Source: Paenibacillus hunanensis
Lineage (GTDB): Bacteria > Bacillota > Bacilli > Paenibacillales > Paenibacillaceae
Length of the DNA stretch: 64,000 nt
Assembly: GCF_014645615.1 (NCBI RefSeq)
Contig: NZ_BMMB01000006.1
Location: 248,001-312,000 of the forward strand
Direction: 5' to 3'
The position numbers and the translations under genes are program-made. Below the pieces are notes generated by a model, which had not been told where the DNA came from, made no database searches, and saw only the letters and a list, made by a program, of their open reading frames with translations. Shown one piece after another: positions 9,029 through 17,241 of this stretch (positions are counted from its first letter, which is position 1; each line of letters opens with the position of its first letter).

Positions 9029-11116
9029 TTAATACCCTGCCGATTGCAGTGATGTCAGTGTATCGCTGAATGCCTGACGCCACGCAGCCGCTTCAGACTG
9101 ACGAATATAGACAGGGGTAATGTGAAGCGGCGCTTCGGCGGTAATCGTCTGTCCACCCGTATGCACGGTGCCACTCCATGCATCTGTCCAATCTGTTCCT
9201 TTCGGCAAATAAACCGAGCGTGTACGCTGATCCTGCTCCAGAATAGGTGCAACCAGTAGATGTGGCCCGAACATATACGTATCCTCTACGAGCCATGAAG
9301 CCGCATCATGTGGGAAGTCATAAAATAATGGTCGGATGACGGGTGATCCCTTCTCATGAGCATCCTGCATTCGTTCCGTAATATACGGACGCAGTGCTTC
9401 ACGTAGCTGCATATAACGGCTCAAAATACCATACGCCTCCTCACCAAAGCTCCATACTTCATTATCCGCACCGCTAAAGCACATTCCACCTCCGCTGGGG
9501 CCAATTGGGCCGGATTGTGGATGACGATCACCGTGTAAACGGAACACCGGACAAAATACACCAAACTGGAACCAGCGAATGAGACATTCACGGAAGGATG
9601 GATTGGCTGGATCGCCGCCATGAAAGCCACCAATATCGGTCGTCCACCACGGAATACCCGCGATCCCCATATTCAATCCAATCGCCAGCTGATTCCGCAT
9701 CGAAGCAAAGCTGGAATCGATATCGCCTGACCAGACGAGTGCGCCGTATCGCTGACTGCCTGCCCATGCTGCGCGCACGAGGTTGATGATCTGCTCCTGG
9801 TTTTCCGATTTCATCCCATCGTAAAAGGTTTGGGAATACATCGCCGGATACTTGTTACCAACCTGCAAATTACTGCCTTCGTAATAACGATAATTATCAA
9901 AATCATACACCGTATACTCGGGCTCCGCCTCATCCAGCCAGAAGATCCGAATGCCTTTGTCGTAATAGTTCTGCTTCACCTTGTCCCACACATAGGCACG
10001 CGCCTTCGGATTGGTGGCATCAAAGAAAACAGTGCTACCGTAAAATTCCATCGTCACATAGACACCACGCTCGGTACGCACAAGCAAGCCCTGCTCACGC
10101 ATCTCGTCAAAGTTCTCGCTCGTCTTATCAATGGTAGGCCATACCGATACCATGAGCTCGATGCCCATATCCTTGAGCTCACGTACCATCCCTTCTGGAT
10201 CAGGCCAGTATTCGGGATCAAAGCGGAAGTCGCCTTGCTTGGTCCAATGAAAAAAGTCGACTACAATCACATCGATCGGCAGCTCGCGTCGTTTGTACTC
10301 GCGTGCGATATGTAGCAGCTCCTCCTGTGTGCGGTAGCGGAGCTTACATTGCCAGAAGCCCATTCCGTAATCCGGCATCATCGGCACCTTCCCGGTGGCA
10401 TCAGCATAGCGCTCCACGATAGCAGCAGGAGTATCGCCTGCGGTAATCCAGTAATCTAATTGCTTGGTCGAGAGAGCGTGCCATTCCGTACGATTTTTAC
10501 CAAAGGTCACTTCGCCAATCGCTGGATTATTCCATAGAAATCCGTAGCCCCGACTGGATAGTGCAAAGGGAACGCTTGCCTGTGAATTACGATGAGCTAG
10601 CTCCAGCGTACAATGCTTCACATTTAAAATATCCTGCTGATATTGTCCCATCCCATAGATACGTTCATCATCAGCCGCTTCAAAGCGCATCGTCAGACTG
10701 TAGTCGCCTCCAACGAGCGGCTTGAATTCGCGAGCAGCAATGCGTAGCGCACTGTTAAAATGAGTACGACTGCGAAAATGAGTCTCTTCGTCCGTTTCCT
10801 TCGGTGTCGACTGATGCGAGCGATTATATTCCTCCAGCAAAATCTCACCCTCACGATTCAAAAAGGTCAGCTTACCGTTCGGATCAAGCACCGCTGTAAT
10901 ATTGCCGTTGGTCAAATAGGCAAAGCCGCTCGGCTTCACTCGCACGTTTGCCGTGGATACTTCCTCTGTGGGCAGATCCAGCAGTGCCCCAGCCTCAGCC
11001 TGTAGCTGAGGATACATCGTAGAGCGCACACGAATACTATCCTGTAGCCAGGGCTCGACGACCAGATACTCATTTGCATATTCAAAGATCAAACGGTTCG
11101 ATTCAGCATGGATCAT
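9029..11116 (-). CDS. Glycoside hydrolase family 31 (alpha-xylosidase/alpha-glucosidase type)
   Basis: A 695-residue retaining alpha-glycosidase. The N-terminal beta-sandwich (about residues 1-210) leads into a (beta/alpha)8 barrel. The catalytic nucleophile is D395 in FWLDEAEPEY, a form seen in alpha-xylosidase-like members. The likely acid/base is D465 in WSGDIDSSF. A C-terminal beta domain starts near 580. There is no signal peptide, so it probably acts in the cytoplasm on imported oligosaccharides. I chose the ATG at 11116 because AGGAGG lies seven bases upstream; an in-frame ATG at 11212 would add 32 residues without a ribosome site. It is divergent from an AraC regulator gene that probably controls it. 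The exact substrate is unresolved. Confidence 0.9.
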   Translation of the reverse strand: MIHAESNRLIFEYANEYLVVEPWLQDSIRVRSTMYPQLQAEAGALLDLPTEEVSTANVRVKPSGFAYLTNGNITAVLDPNGKLTFLNREGEILLEEYNRSHQSTPKETDEETHFRSRTHFNSALRIAAREFKPLVGGDYSLTMRFEAADDERIYGMGQYQQDILNVKHCTLELAHRNSQASVPFALSSRGYGFLWNNPAIGEVTFGKNRTEWHALSTKQLDYWITAGDTPAAIVERYADATGKVPMMPDYGMGFWQCKLRYRTQEELLHIAREYKRRELPIDVIVVDFFHWTKQGDFRFDPEYWPDPEGMVRELKDMGIELMVSVWPTIDKTSENFDEMREQGLLVRTERGVYVTMEFYGSTVFFDATNPKARAYVWDKVKQNYYDKGIRIFWLDEAEPEYTVYDFDNYRYYEGSNLQVGNKYPAMYSQTFYDGMKSENQEQIINLVRAAWAGSQRYGALVWSGDIDSSFASMRNQLAIGLNMGIAGIPWWTTDIGGFHGGDPANPSFRECLIRWFQFGVFCPVFRLHGDRHPQSGPIGPSGGGMCFSGADNEVWSFGEEAYGILSRYMQLREALRPYITERMQDAHEKGSPVIRPLFYDFPHDAASWLVEDTYMFGPHLLVAPILEQDQRTRSVYLPKGTDWTDAWSGTVHTGGQTITAEAPLHITPVYIRQSEAAAWRQAFSDTLTSLQSAGY

Positions 11117-11227
11117 AGATAAGCCTCCTGTTAGTTGCCGCAAAGTGGTCAATAGTGTGGGTATAGAATCATTTAAATGTACAAAACGAATACGTCCAGC
11201 AGGAATAGACATGAATATAGAGAAAGT

Positions 11228-11241
11228 ATAAAGCGTTTACA
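11228..11241. promoter_or_regulatory. Candidate CcpA catabolite-responsive element
   Basis: ATAAAGCGTTTACA matches the cre consensus TGWAANCGNTNWCA at every fixed position except the first two. It lies between the divergent GH31 and AraC genes, where carbon catabolite control would make sense. Confidence 0.4.
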
Positions 11242-11288
11242 TAGTTGTCAAAACCGTTAAAATCGTAATCCTGGTGGTGAAAAACGAT

Positions 11289-12389
11289 ATGAACATATGG
11301 AAAGCTAAAGTATCTCAGCCTGTATCGTATTTTAAATGCGGTCAATTCGTCTGTGAGGATCAGTGGTATCATGAACGACTACGATTGGAACAGGATTATG
11401 AGGTCATTATCGGCATTCGTGGCTATCTGCATATTCAAGTGGAGGAGCAGCGCTATACGGTCGGGCCGGGAGAGGTATTATTTTATCAGCCCGGTCAGCT
11501 TCATTATGGCTTCGCTCCTTCTGAGGAAGGGAGTTCATTTTACTGGCTACATTTCTTTTATGATGGTGGAGAGAATATGGAGGTGCAGGAGGTGTTTGAG
11601 CTACTGGATCGGCAGCAAGGGGCTGCAAAAGAAGTGGCGGCAGGCGAGAACGAGAAGATACGAAGGGCAATAAATGTAACAACGCCGACAAATATAAACA
11701 ACTCGACAAGGGCGATAGAAACAGTAGAAGCGTTAGGGGCTAACTCCCATACAAGCCAAATACAGCCGCTGGCAGATAGTGTGCTGCTGCCGCCCTTCTT
11801 CAAGCTGGTTCAGCCAGATAAGGTATATGTGCAATGTCAGCAGCTACTCGATATCGCTCATTCGGACTACTATAGTCATCTGGCGGCGGATTATATGACG
11901 ACCAGTCTGCTGATCGAGCTAACGAGGCAATTTATCGGTAGTCTATCCGAACGAACACAGGCAAATACTGTTGATCGACGGTTTCGGCAATTGCTGGAAT
12001 GGATTCGTCTTCGTATTATGAACAATCCCAGCGTGCAGGATGTGGCTGTTCAGTTTGGCTGTACGCCGGATCATCTGACCCGTCAATTTCGCAAAAAGCT
12101 CGGTATGAGCACATTACGCTATATGAATACCGTCAAAATCGAGCGTGCCAAGGAGCTATTGCTGCATTCAGATGCAAGCATCAAGCAGATCGCATATATG
12201 CTTCATTTTCAGGATGATAAATACTTTATGAAGCTGTTCAAGCAGCAGGAGGGTCTTACGCCCAGCCAGTATCGAGATGCGTATCCTAATACGTATATGA
12301 ACACCAACTCGCTTGACCCGGATATTTCATTACCCGCCCATCTGGCGGATAAAAATCCAACATACAAAGGCAGTCGTCCTTATGGATAA
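11289..12389 (+). CDS. AraC-family transcriptional regulator with cupin sensor domain
   Basis: A 366-residue regulator. The N-terminal cupin-like domain (about residues 20-110, including VGPGEVLFYQPGQLHYG) should bind a sugar. A variable linker (about 115-170) is polar and low in complexity. The C-terminal 100 residues hold two helix-turn-helix motifs, including VQDVAVQFGCTPDHLTRQFR and IKQIAYMLHFQDDKYFMKLF, and end in the family-typical GLTPSQYR. I preferred the ATG at 11289 to the GTGs at 11274 and 11277, which overlap the only purine-rich stretch. Divergence from the GH31 gene suggests local activation of that gene. The inducer is unknown. Confidence 0.88.
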   Translation: MNIWKAKVSQPVSYFKCGQFVCEDQWYHERLRLEQDYEVIIGIRGYLHIQVEEQRYTVGPGEVLFYQPGQLHYGFAPSEEGSSFYWLHFFYDGGENMEVQEVFELLDRQQGAAKEVAAGENEKIRRAINVTTPTNINNSTRAIETVEALGANSHTSQIQPLADSVLLPPFFKLVQPDKVYVQCQQLLDIAHSDYYSHLAADYMTTSLLIELTRQFIGSLSERTQANTVDRRFRQLLEWIRLRIMNNPSVQDVAVQFGCTPDHLTRQFRKKLGMSTLRYMNTVKIERAKELLLHSDASIKQIAYMLHFQDDKYFMKLFKQQEGLTPSQYRDAYPNTYMNTNSLDPDISLPAHLADKNPTYKGSRPYG

Positions 12390-12403
12390 CAAGAAACGAG
12401 ATG

Positions 12404-12434
12404 ATTTAAGAAACAAGGCTATTTAAGAAACAAG
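12404..12434. repeat. Short perfect direct repeat
   Basis: The 14-mer ATTTAAGAAACAAG occurs at 12404-12417 and 12421-12434, just after the AraC gene stop. It could be a replication-slippage product or a binding site. Confidence 0.6.
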
Positions 12435-12471
12435 AATATTCGGATCATACGATTAGATAAAGCCATTAAGC

Positions 12472-12515
12472 GAACCTAGGTAGCAACTACTGTTATACAG
12501 AGGCTGCTTAGGTTC
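12472..12515. terminator. Hairpin downstream of the AraC gene
   Basis: The arms GAACCTAGGTAGC and GCTGCTTAGGTTC pair over 13 positions with two non-Watson-Crick spots. There is no clear T-run, so its termination strength is doubtful. It is the main structure in the 300-base gap after the AraC gene. Confidence 0.4.
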
Positions 12516-12630
12516 AACATGCAAAAGCGATGACTTACGCGCTTTACAGATCGGCGCCATTCTTGGCAATGGATTGTTAATCTGTTTTACCTTTTTCAAT
12601 GAATAACTAGAGCATGGAGTGGAACATACC

Positions 12631-12663
12631 AAAATCCCCTTCACTCCGCAGAATGAAGGGGAT
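12631..12663 (-). terminator. Terminator of the ring-cleaving dioxygenase-like gene
   Basis: Ten-base perfect arms (ATCCCCTTCA and TGAAGGGGAT) are followed, on the minus strand, by TTTTGGTATGT. It lies 34 bases past the stop of the minus-strand gene. Confidence 0.75.
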
Positions 12664-12696
12664 CAGCAATCATATTATATTCGTTACTCGCAATGA

Positions 12697-13674
12697 TTAA
12701 TCGTTCAACACCAGTGGACGAAGCTTCGCTTCGATATCTGCACGGCGTCCTTCCAGAAATGGTGGCAGAGATAGGGTTTCGCCGAGTGAATCCATCGATT
12801 CATCCACATCGAATCCCGGTGTGTCGGTCGATAGCTCAAACAAAATGCCGTTCGGCTCACGGAAGTACAGAGCGCGGAAGTAGTGACGATCGACTTTACC
12901 CGAGTTTGGAATACCAAGTCCAGTCAGGCGATTTGCCCATACGTCATATTCTGCTTCGTTCGGAACACGGAAAGCGACATGGTGCACGCCGCCACGACCT
13001 AGACGTGCTACAGGTAGCTCTGGACGCGTCTCGATATGCACCTCAGCACCTGCGCCACCTTCACCAGTCGCATAGACCTCGATATCGGCATGCTGCTCAC
13101 CAGCAAGCGATGGATACGAGCCGACGCGACGGAAGCCAAGCACCTCTGTCAGAATCATCACGGTAGCGTCTGGCTTTGCGACTGTTAATGTGACAGGGCC
13201 CAGTCCAAGAATACCGTATTCAACTGGAACATCGGAGCCATTCCAGGCTGTACCGGGTGCAACACCCTGTTCATTATTATCTGCAACAAGAATAATACGG
13301 GTACCTTCAAAATCCTGAAAAGCGAGCGTATCACGACCAGCGCGTTGCTTGATCTCTTCATGGCTCACATTCAGCTCGTCAAAGCGATCCGACCAGTATT
13401 GTAGTGCTGCTGTGCTCGCAACACGAAGCGAGGACGCGGAGATGCTGGATACGCCCGGATAGCTTGGGCCGATATGCGGAATATCGAAAAAGGTCAGCTC
13501 TGTACCGGGAGAAGCGACCGCATCACCATAGAACAGGTGATAGGAGGTGGTATCATCCTGATTAACGCCCTTTTTCACAAGACGCATACCGAGCACTTTA
13601 GTATAAAATTCGAAGTTTTTCTCTGCTTTGCCAGTCATAATCGATACATGGTGAATACCTTTGAGTTCCATCAT
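12697..13674 (-). CDS. Ring-cleaving dioxygenase-like protein (VOC/glyoxalase fold, MhqO/MhqA-like)
   Basis: A 325-residue two-domain vicinal-oxygen-chelate protein. The first domain begins with the IHHVSIMTGKAEKNFEFYTKVLGMRL motif set (metal-binding His in GIHHVS). The second begins near residue 145 (ILGLGPVTLTV). Later HHVAFRVPN and ILFELSTDTPGF supply the remaining probable metal ligands, including a Glu. In Bacillus, related proteins belong to the quinone/catechol detoxification regulon of the MarR-type repressor MhqR. GAAAGG lies six bases before the ATG at 13674; nearby in-frame ATGs at 13680 and 13671 are possible. A good palindrome upstream suggests repressor control. The substrate is inferred only from family. 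Confidence 0.85.
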   Translation of the reverse strand: MMELKGIHHVSIMTGKAEKNFEFYTKVLGMRLVKKGVNQDDTTSYHLFYGDAVASPGTELTFFDIPHIGPSYPGVSSISASSLRVASTAALQYWSDRFDELNVSHEEIKQRAGRDTLAFQDFEGTRIILVADNNEQGVAPGTAWNGSDVPVEYGILGLGPVTLTVAKPDATVMILTEVLGFRRVGSYPSLAGEQHADIEVYATGEGGAGAEVHIETRPELPVARLGRGGVHHVAFRVPNEAEYDVWANRLTGLGIPNSGKVDRHYFRALYFREPNGILFELSTDTPGFDVDESMDSLGETLSLPPFLEGRRADIEAKLRPLVLND

Positions 13675-13773
13675 TATCATCCTTTCGGAAATAAAATGCT
13701 TCATATTCTTTTATCAGATATACATAACGTTCATTCACATTTAAACAGTAGATACGATATTTTGAAGTATTAA

Positions 13774-13789
13774 ATCTTTAATTTAAGAT
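13774..13789. promoter_or_regulatory. Candidate MhqR-like operator
   Basis: ATCTTTAATTTAAGAT is a near-perfect palindrome with outer half-sites ATCTT/AAGAT. It lies about 100 bases upstream of the dioxygenase-like gene. It resembles the ATCT...AGAT palindrome I recall for Bacillus MhqR. Confidence 0.4.
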
Positions 13790-13888
13790 AATTATAACAT
13801 AGTCATTATAAAATGCAATAGTTAGTGTTAAAAGTATAGTAACATTCTTCTTCCATATCATAAAATCAAGCTTTGCTCGGACACGAAG

Positions 13889-13914
13889 GACAAGATGAGT
13901 CTACTGATCTTGTC
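13889..13914. repeat. Inverted repeat in the 13.8-14.1 kb intergenic region
   Basis: The arms GACAAGAT and ATCTTGTC are separated by ten bases. No gene explains it. The rest of the 390-base gap between the dioxygenase-like and beta-helix genes holds only the operator above and the terminator below. Confidence 0.45.
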
Positions 13915-13995
13915 GAGGTAGCTGTTTTGCACAACGATGTATGAAACCTGCTATAGATTCTTTGGGTGAGCATAGAAGAGGGAGAATGACATACC

Positions 13996-14028
13996 AAAAT
14001 CCCCTGTCTGTAAAGGTAGACAGGGGAT
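13996..14028 (-). terminator. Terminator of the first beta-helix gene
   Basis: Eleven-base perfect arms ATCCCCTGTCT and AGACAGGGGAT are followed on the minus strand by TTTTGGTATGT. That trailer is identical to the one after the terminator at 12.6 kb. Confidence 0.8.
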
Positions 14029-14095
14029 TTGAAATAAACGGTATAATCGCATATAAGCAAGTTCCTAATGCTAGGCTGTTACATCGATCGTCCTC

Positions 14096-16795
14096 TTAAT
14101 GATTGGACAGACCGCGTGTTTCTTCGCGTGTGAGTACCCGCGTGCGGAATTCATCCTTTTGTAAGCCAATTTTCGGGAAGACTTCATTCAGATCAGGGAA
14201 CTTCGCCAAAATTTTGGCATTGTCGGTTCGCAGATCCATTTTGCTATAGTCATAGAAGTCTGCATCGCTAACACTATTAATCGAATCGTTATTAGCTACC
14301 TTCACATCGCCAACCTTAGGTACAACGACATCCGGTGTATTCACCAGCATATTGTCTGTCATTTTCGTACCATTCGGATATTCAGGGTGCCAGCTTGGGT
14401 CCAGAATGCTACCCCACAGGTCATGATCATAGCCATACGTATCCTGTAGCACTTTGCCGTAATTTGCCCACGGATTGCTCGTTGGATTCATTTCGCGTAG
14501 CTGATCTGCGAAAATACTGTTCACACCATGACTTTTGCTATCTCCACGCTGGTCGACCTGAATCATATTGGAATCGATCACCAGATTGTTGGTCGCAATA
14601 TTATCATGACCATTTAGCAAAATTCCTTTGGTGGAGCCTTGAATAATATTGTAATGATAGTTGTCGCCACTATCCGCACCATCGGAATAGAAGCCGTTGG
14701 AGCGCTTGTTATGGTGGATAAAGTTATAACGCAGCACATTACCATACGATGCCCAGTCCTGAGCGGTATAGAATGCACCGGTATCACCTTCGATCAAGGA
14801 AGTATTATGCACTTCATTATATTCAAAGGTCAGATTATTGCTGTACACATAGCGTACCGCATCCTTGGGCACATCATGGAGCAGGTTGTGATCAAAAAGA
14901 ATACCTACCGAGTCACGCACCAGAATCGGCTCCAGATGCGTAAGCTCACCCACATTATGAATATGGTTGTTGGTCACACGGCTGTTCGCTGGCGTTAGCT
15001 TTTTACGATCACCTGCACTATTCATACTAATACCAAAGCCGCCTGTTTCGTAAATATCATTGCTCTGGAACAGATTATTTTTGCCGCCTACATCGAGTAC
15101 ACCGCCGTTACCCAGATTGCGCAGCGTATTACCGGCGAGTGTAACATGGTCGGTGTTCTTCAGCTCGATACCGTTACCCATGCTGCCCTCGATCGTAAAG
15201 CCAAGGAGCTGCACATTCGATACGTTGTTAAGGGAAACGACTGGAGTTTCGTTATCTGCGATAATCATGTTCAAATCTTTGAGATTGCCCTTTGGATAGT
15301 AGTACAGCTTTTTATCTTTAAAATCGAGGGCCCATTCGCCCGGTTGATCGATCTCGTCCAGATAATTGAGCGCCTGCCATTCCTCTGTACCTGTACCGAT
15401 GCGATACGGTGCACGTATTTTAGCGAGATAACCGGAATCGTACACATCCTCACTAACGGAACTGGTAGAGCTGTACACGTCATCCTGTACGGAGTCGTAT
15501 GCATCTTTCGTAACCGATGGATTGGTGCTGGACTCTTCCATAGCTTCGGTTTTAGAAGAGGAGGTACTGGATACCTCTGCGCCTTTATCGGTTAATTTGA
15601 CGGGCGTATTGTCCTCGACATCCTTTTCAGGGGAGGAAGGCTTCGTTTCCAGCAGGGAATCATCGCTCTGTTCTTCCTTGAGCGTCATCGTCTGTGCAGC
15701 ACCGCCATCCTTATACACAAGATAGGATTTACTGGATGTATCGTTATCATGCAGTGCATCGTCCTCAGAAGCAGGTGTCGTCTGCGCAGTTAACGATTGA
15801 TCCGTTTGTCCTGACTTGGCTGCGCTCGTGCTGGAGCGATAATCCTCGACCGCTTTACTCCATTTCGAGCCCATACCGCCATCAGGAATGTCCTTGAGTG
15901 TGATCACATGATGCTTGGTATCCACATCCTGAACTGAACTTGTGATCGGACTCCATACCGTGCGCCAGAAGCCTTTCAGGTATAGAGGGTGCCCTGATTC
16001 CAGGGACTTTTTCCAGCGTTCAGCGCGATTGGTACCATCCAGATCAAGCGTATCGGTCGTATCTCCATTTTCCGGAATCCCACCTTCGCCGTAATAAAAG
16101 GACTTGGCATCGGCAGAGCCATTCGCTGTCGTCCAGCCTTTACGGTGCTTGTTCACAGACTCGTCTGGATTGGGCCATTGCGAGATCGGCTGACGTACAC
16201 CGTCTGCGATCAGATCAATAATGCCCCATTGCTCGGTGAAGGATGTACCTCCTGCAAAATGATGAATATGCTGCAAGCCCAGCTTTTGCACATCCAGCTC
16301 GTATAGATCACTCGCCTTCACATCAGGATGAACGCGGGCAGCGGCATCCTTACTCAGCGGTTTCCAATCCGATGTATTAATATGCACGCCATTGGTCAGT
16401 GTCACCTGCTCGCCTGAATACGAACGATAGATGATCGGTTTATCTGCTGCGCCTGAATCCTGTGCAGTTAGCTCGAAGTTAGACAGCTCATATTCGCCGC
16501 CCTTTACCCATACCGTTACACCACCAGCAGGTAAGTCATCATGTAGCGCACGAATCGCATCACGCGCAGCGGTTAGTGTAGCGAAGGGCTTGCTTTTGCT
16601 GCCATCACCACTACTATCGCTAGCCGAAGCATCCACATACAGATTCAGCCCGGTCTTGACGGTGGCTCCGCTATCCAGTGTGACCACTTCACGGTTGTTC
16701 ACCTGATCGGCAGCCGCATAAGGGGCAGGCTGAATCAGTGTCGTGCCAAGTGCTACGATCGTAGTCAGTGATATCATTTTTTGCAGCTTATTCAT
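14096..16795 (-). CDS. Secreted right-handed parallel beta-helix protein, GH141-like (paralog 1, with long insertion)
   Basis: An 899-residue exported protein. A signal peptide (residues 1 to about 33) ends in a PAPYAAA-type cleavage site. The N-terminal module around GGVTVWVKGGEYEL and QPISQWPN resembles that of GH141-type polysaccharide enzymes. A beta-helix follows, with the marker GDTGAFYTAQDW and many Asn-rich turns. Unlike its two paralogs it has a Ser/Thr/Asp-rich insertion of roughly 140 residues between GGMGSKWS and APYRIGTG, containing imperfect VYSS/VYDS repeats. GGAGGG lies 11 bases before the ATG at 16795. A polysaccharide-cleaving role is inferred from fold and neighbours; catalytic residues cannot be assigned. 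Confidence 0.85.
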   Translation of the reverse strand: MNKLQKMISLTTIVALGTTLIQPAPYAAADQVNNREVVTLDSGATVKTGLNLYVDASASDSSGDGSKSKPFATLTAARDAIRALHDDLPAGGVTVWVKGGEYELSNFELTAQDSGAADKPIIYRSYSGEQVTLTNGVHINTSDWKPLSKDAAARVHPDVKASDLYELDVQKLGLQHIHHFAGGTSFTEQWGIIDLIADGVRQPISQWPNPDESVNKHRKGWTTANGSADAKSFYYGEGGIPENGDTTDTLDLDGTNRAERWKKSLESGHPLYLKGFWRTVWSPITSSVQDVDTKHHVITLKDIPDGGMGSKWSKAVEDYRSSTSAAKSGQTDQSLTAQTTPASEDDALHDNDTSSKSYLVYKDGGAAQTMTLKEEQSDDSLLETKPSSPEKDVEDNTPVKLTDKGAEVSSTSSSKTEAMEESSTNPSVTKDAYDSVQDDVYSSTSSVSEDVYDSGYLAKIRAPYRIGTGTEEWQALNYLDEIDQPGEWALDFKDKKLYYYPKGNLKDLNMIIADNETPVVSLNNVSNVQLLGFTIEGSMGNGIELKNTDHVTLAGNTLRNLGNGGVLDVGGKNNLFQSNDIYETGGFGISMNSAGDRKKLTPANSRVTNNHIHNVGELTHLEPILVRDSVGILFDHNLLHDVPKDAVRYVYSNNLTFEYNEVHNTSLIEGDTGAFYTAQDWASYGNVLRYNFIHHNKRSNGFYSDGADSGDNYHYNIIQGSTKGILLNGHDNIATNNLVIDSNMIQVDQRGDSKSHGVNSIFADQLREMNPTSNPWANYGKVLQDTYGYDHDLWGSILDPSWHPEYPNGTKMTDNMLVNTPDVVVPKVGDVKVANNDSINSVSDADFYDYSKMDLRTDNAKILAKFPDLNEVFPKIGLQKDEFRTRVLTREETRGLSNH

Positions 16796-16969
16796 ACGTA
16801 TGATTTCCCTCCATTCTCTGTACATGCAAGTTGCCCGGGATGTGTTCAACCGGTCATTTTACAAGCTCATGCCATGATATGGCGAAACGTTAACTCACCT
16901 CCTTCACAAAGTTATCTAGCAAGCAGTTGTTTGAAGCCACTGTCAGGCTAACCGCTCCTTTAATACGCT

Positions 16970-16987
16970 TTACCGACTCATCGGTAA
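16970..16987. repeat. Inverted repeat upstream of beta-helix gene 1
   Basis: The arms TTACCGA and TCGGTAA flank CTCA, about 175 bases upstream of the gene start. It may be an operator. Otherwise 16796-17142 shows only AT-rich promoter-like sequence. Confidence 0.4.
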
Positions 16988-17142
16988 GGAGTATATGCCG
17001 TATCATAAATTATTTTGAAAAAATTAGCAAAAGTAAACTTAATTAAATAATAATTGTAAAATATGTTTCATAATATTCATTCATTGGTTGCTTTTTTGTA
17101 ACTATTTCAGCATAGCCTGCAAAAGTTTGTCAAGTTTGGGTG

Positions 17143-17207
17143 AAAAAAGGGCTATCTCGCTCCTGCAAAAGATATACATTGCAGGTAGCAGCAGATAGCC
17201 CTTTTTT
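17143..17207 (-). terminator. Terminator of beta-helix gene 2 (bidirectional form)
   Basis: The arms AAAAAAGGGCTATCT and AGATAGCCCTTTTTT enclose a smaller inner hairpin (CTGC...GCAG). Poly-A and poly-T flanks allow termination in both directions. Confidence 0.88.
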
Positions 17208-17241
17208 GCCACATTAAAGATATACATCGTCTAACAGACCT

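Noticed and set aside
10760..11005. Plus-strand open frames inside the GH31 gene and similar long frames opposite leuS, lepA, sdaAA and the beta-helix genes
   Set aside because: They are antisense shadows of strongly supported genes, lack ribosome sites and show no domain.
11117..11212. Longer start for the GH31 gene (ATG at 11212)
   Set aside because: No ribosome site precedes it, the extra 32 residues are not family-like, and AGGAGG is ideally placed before the ATG at 11116.
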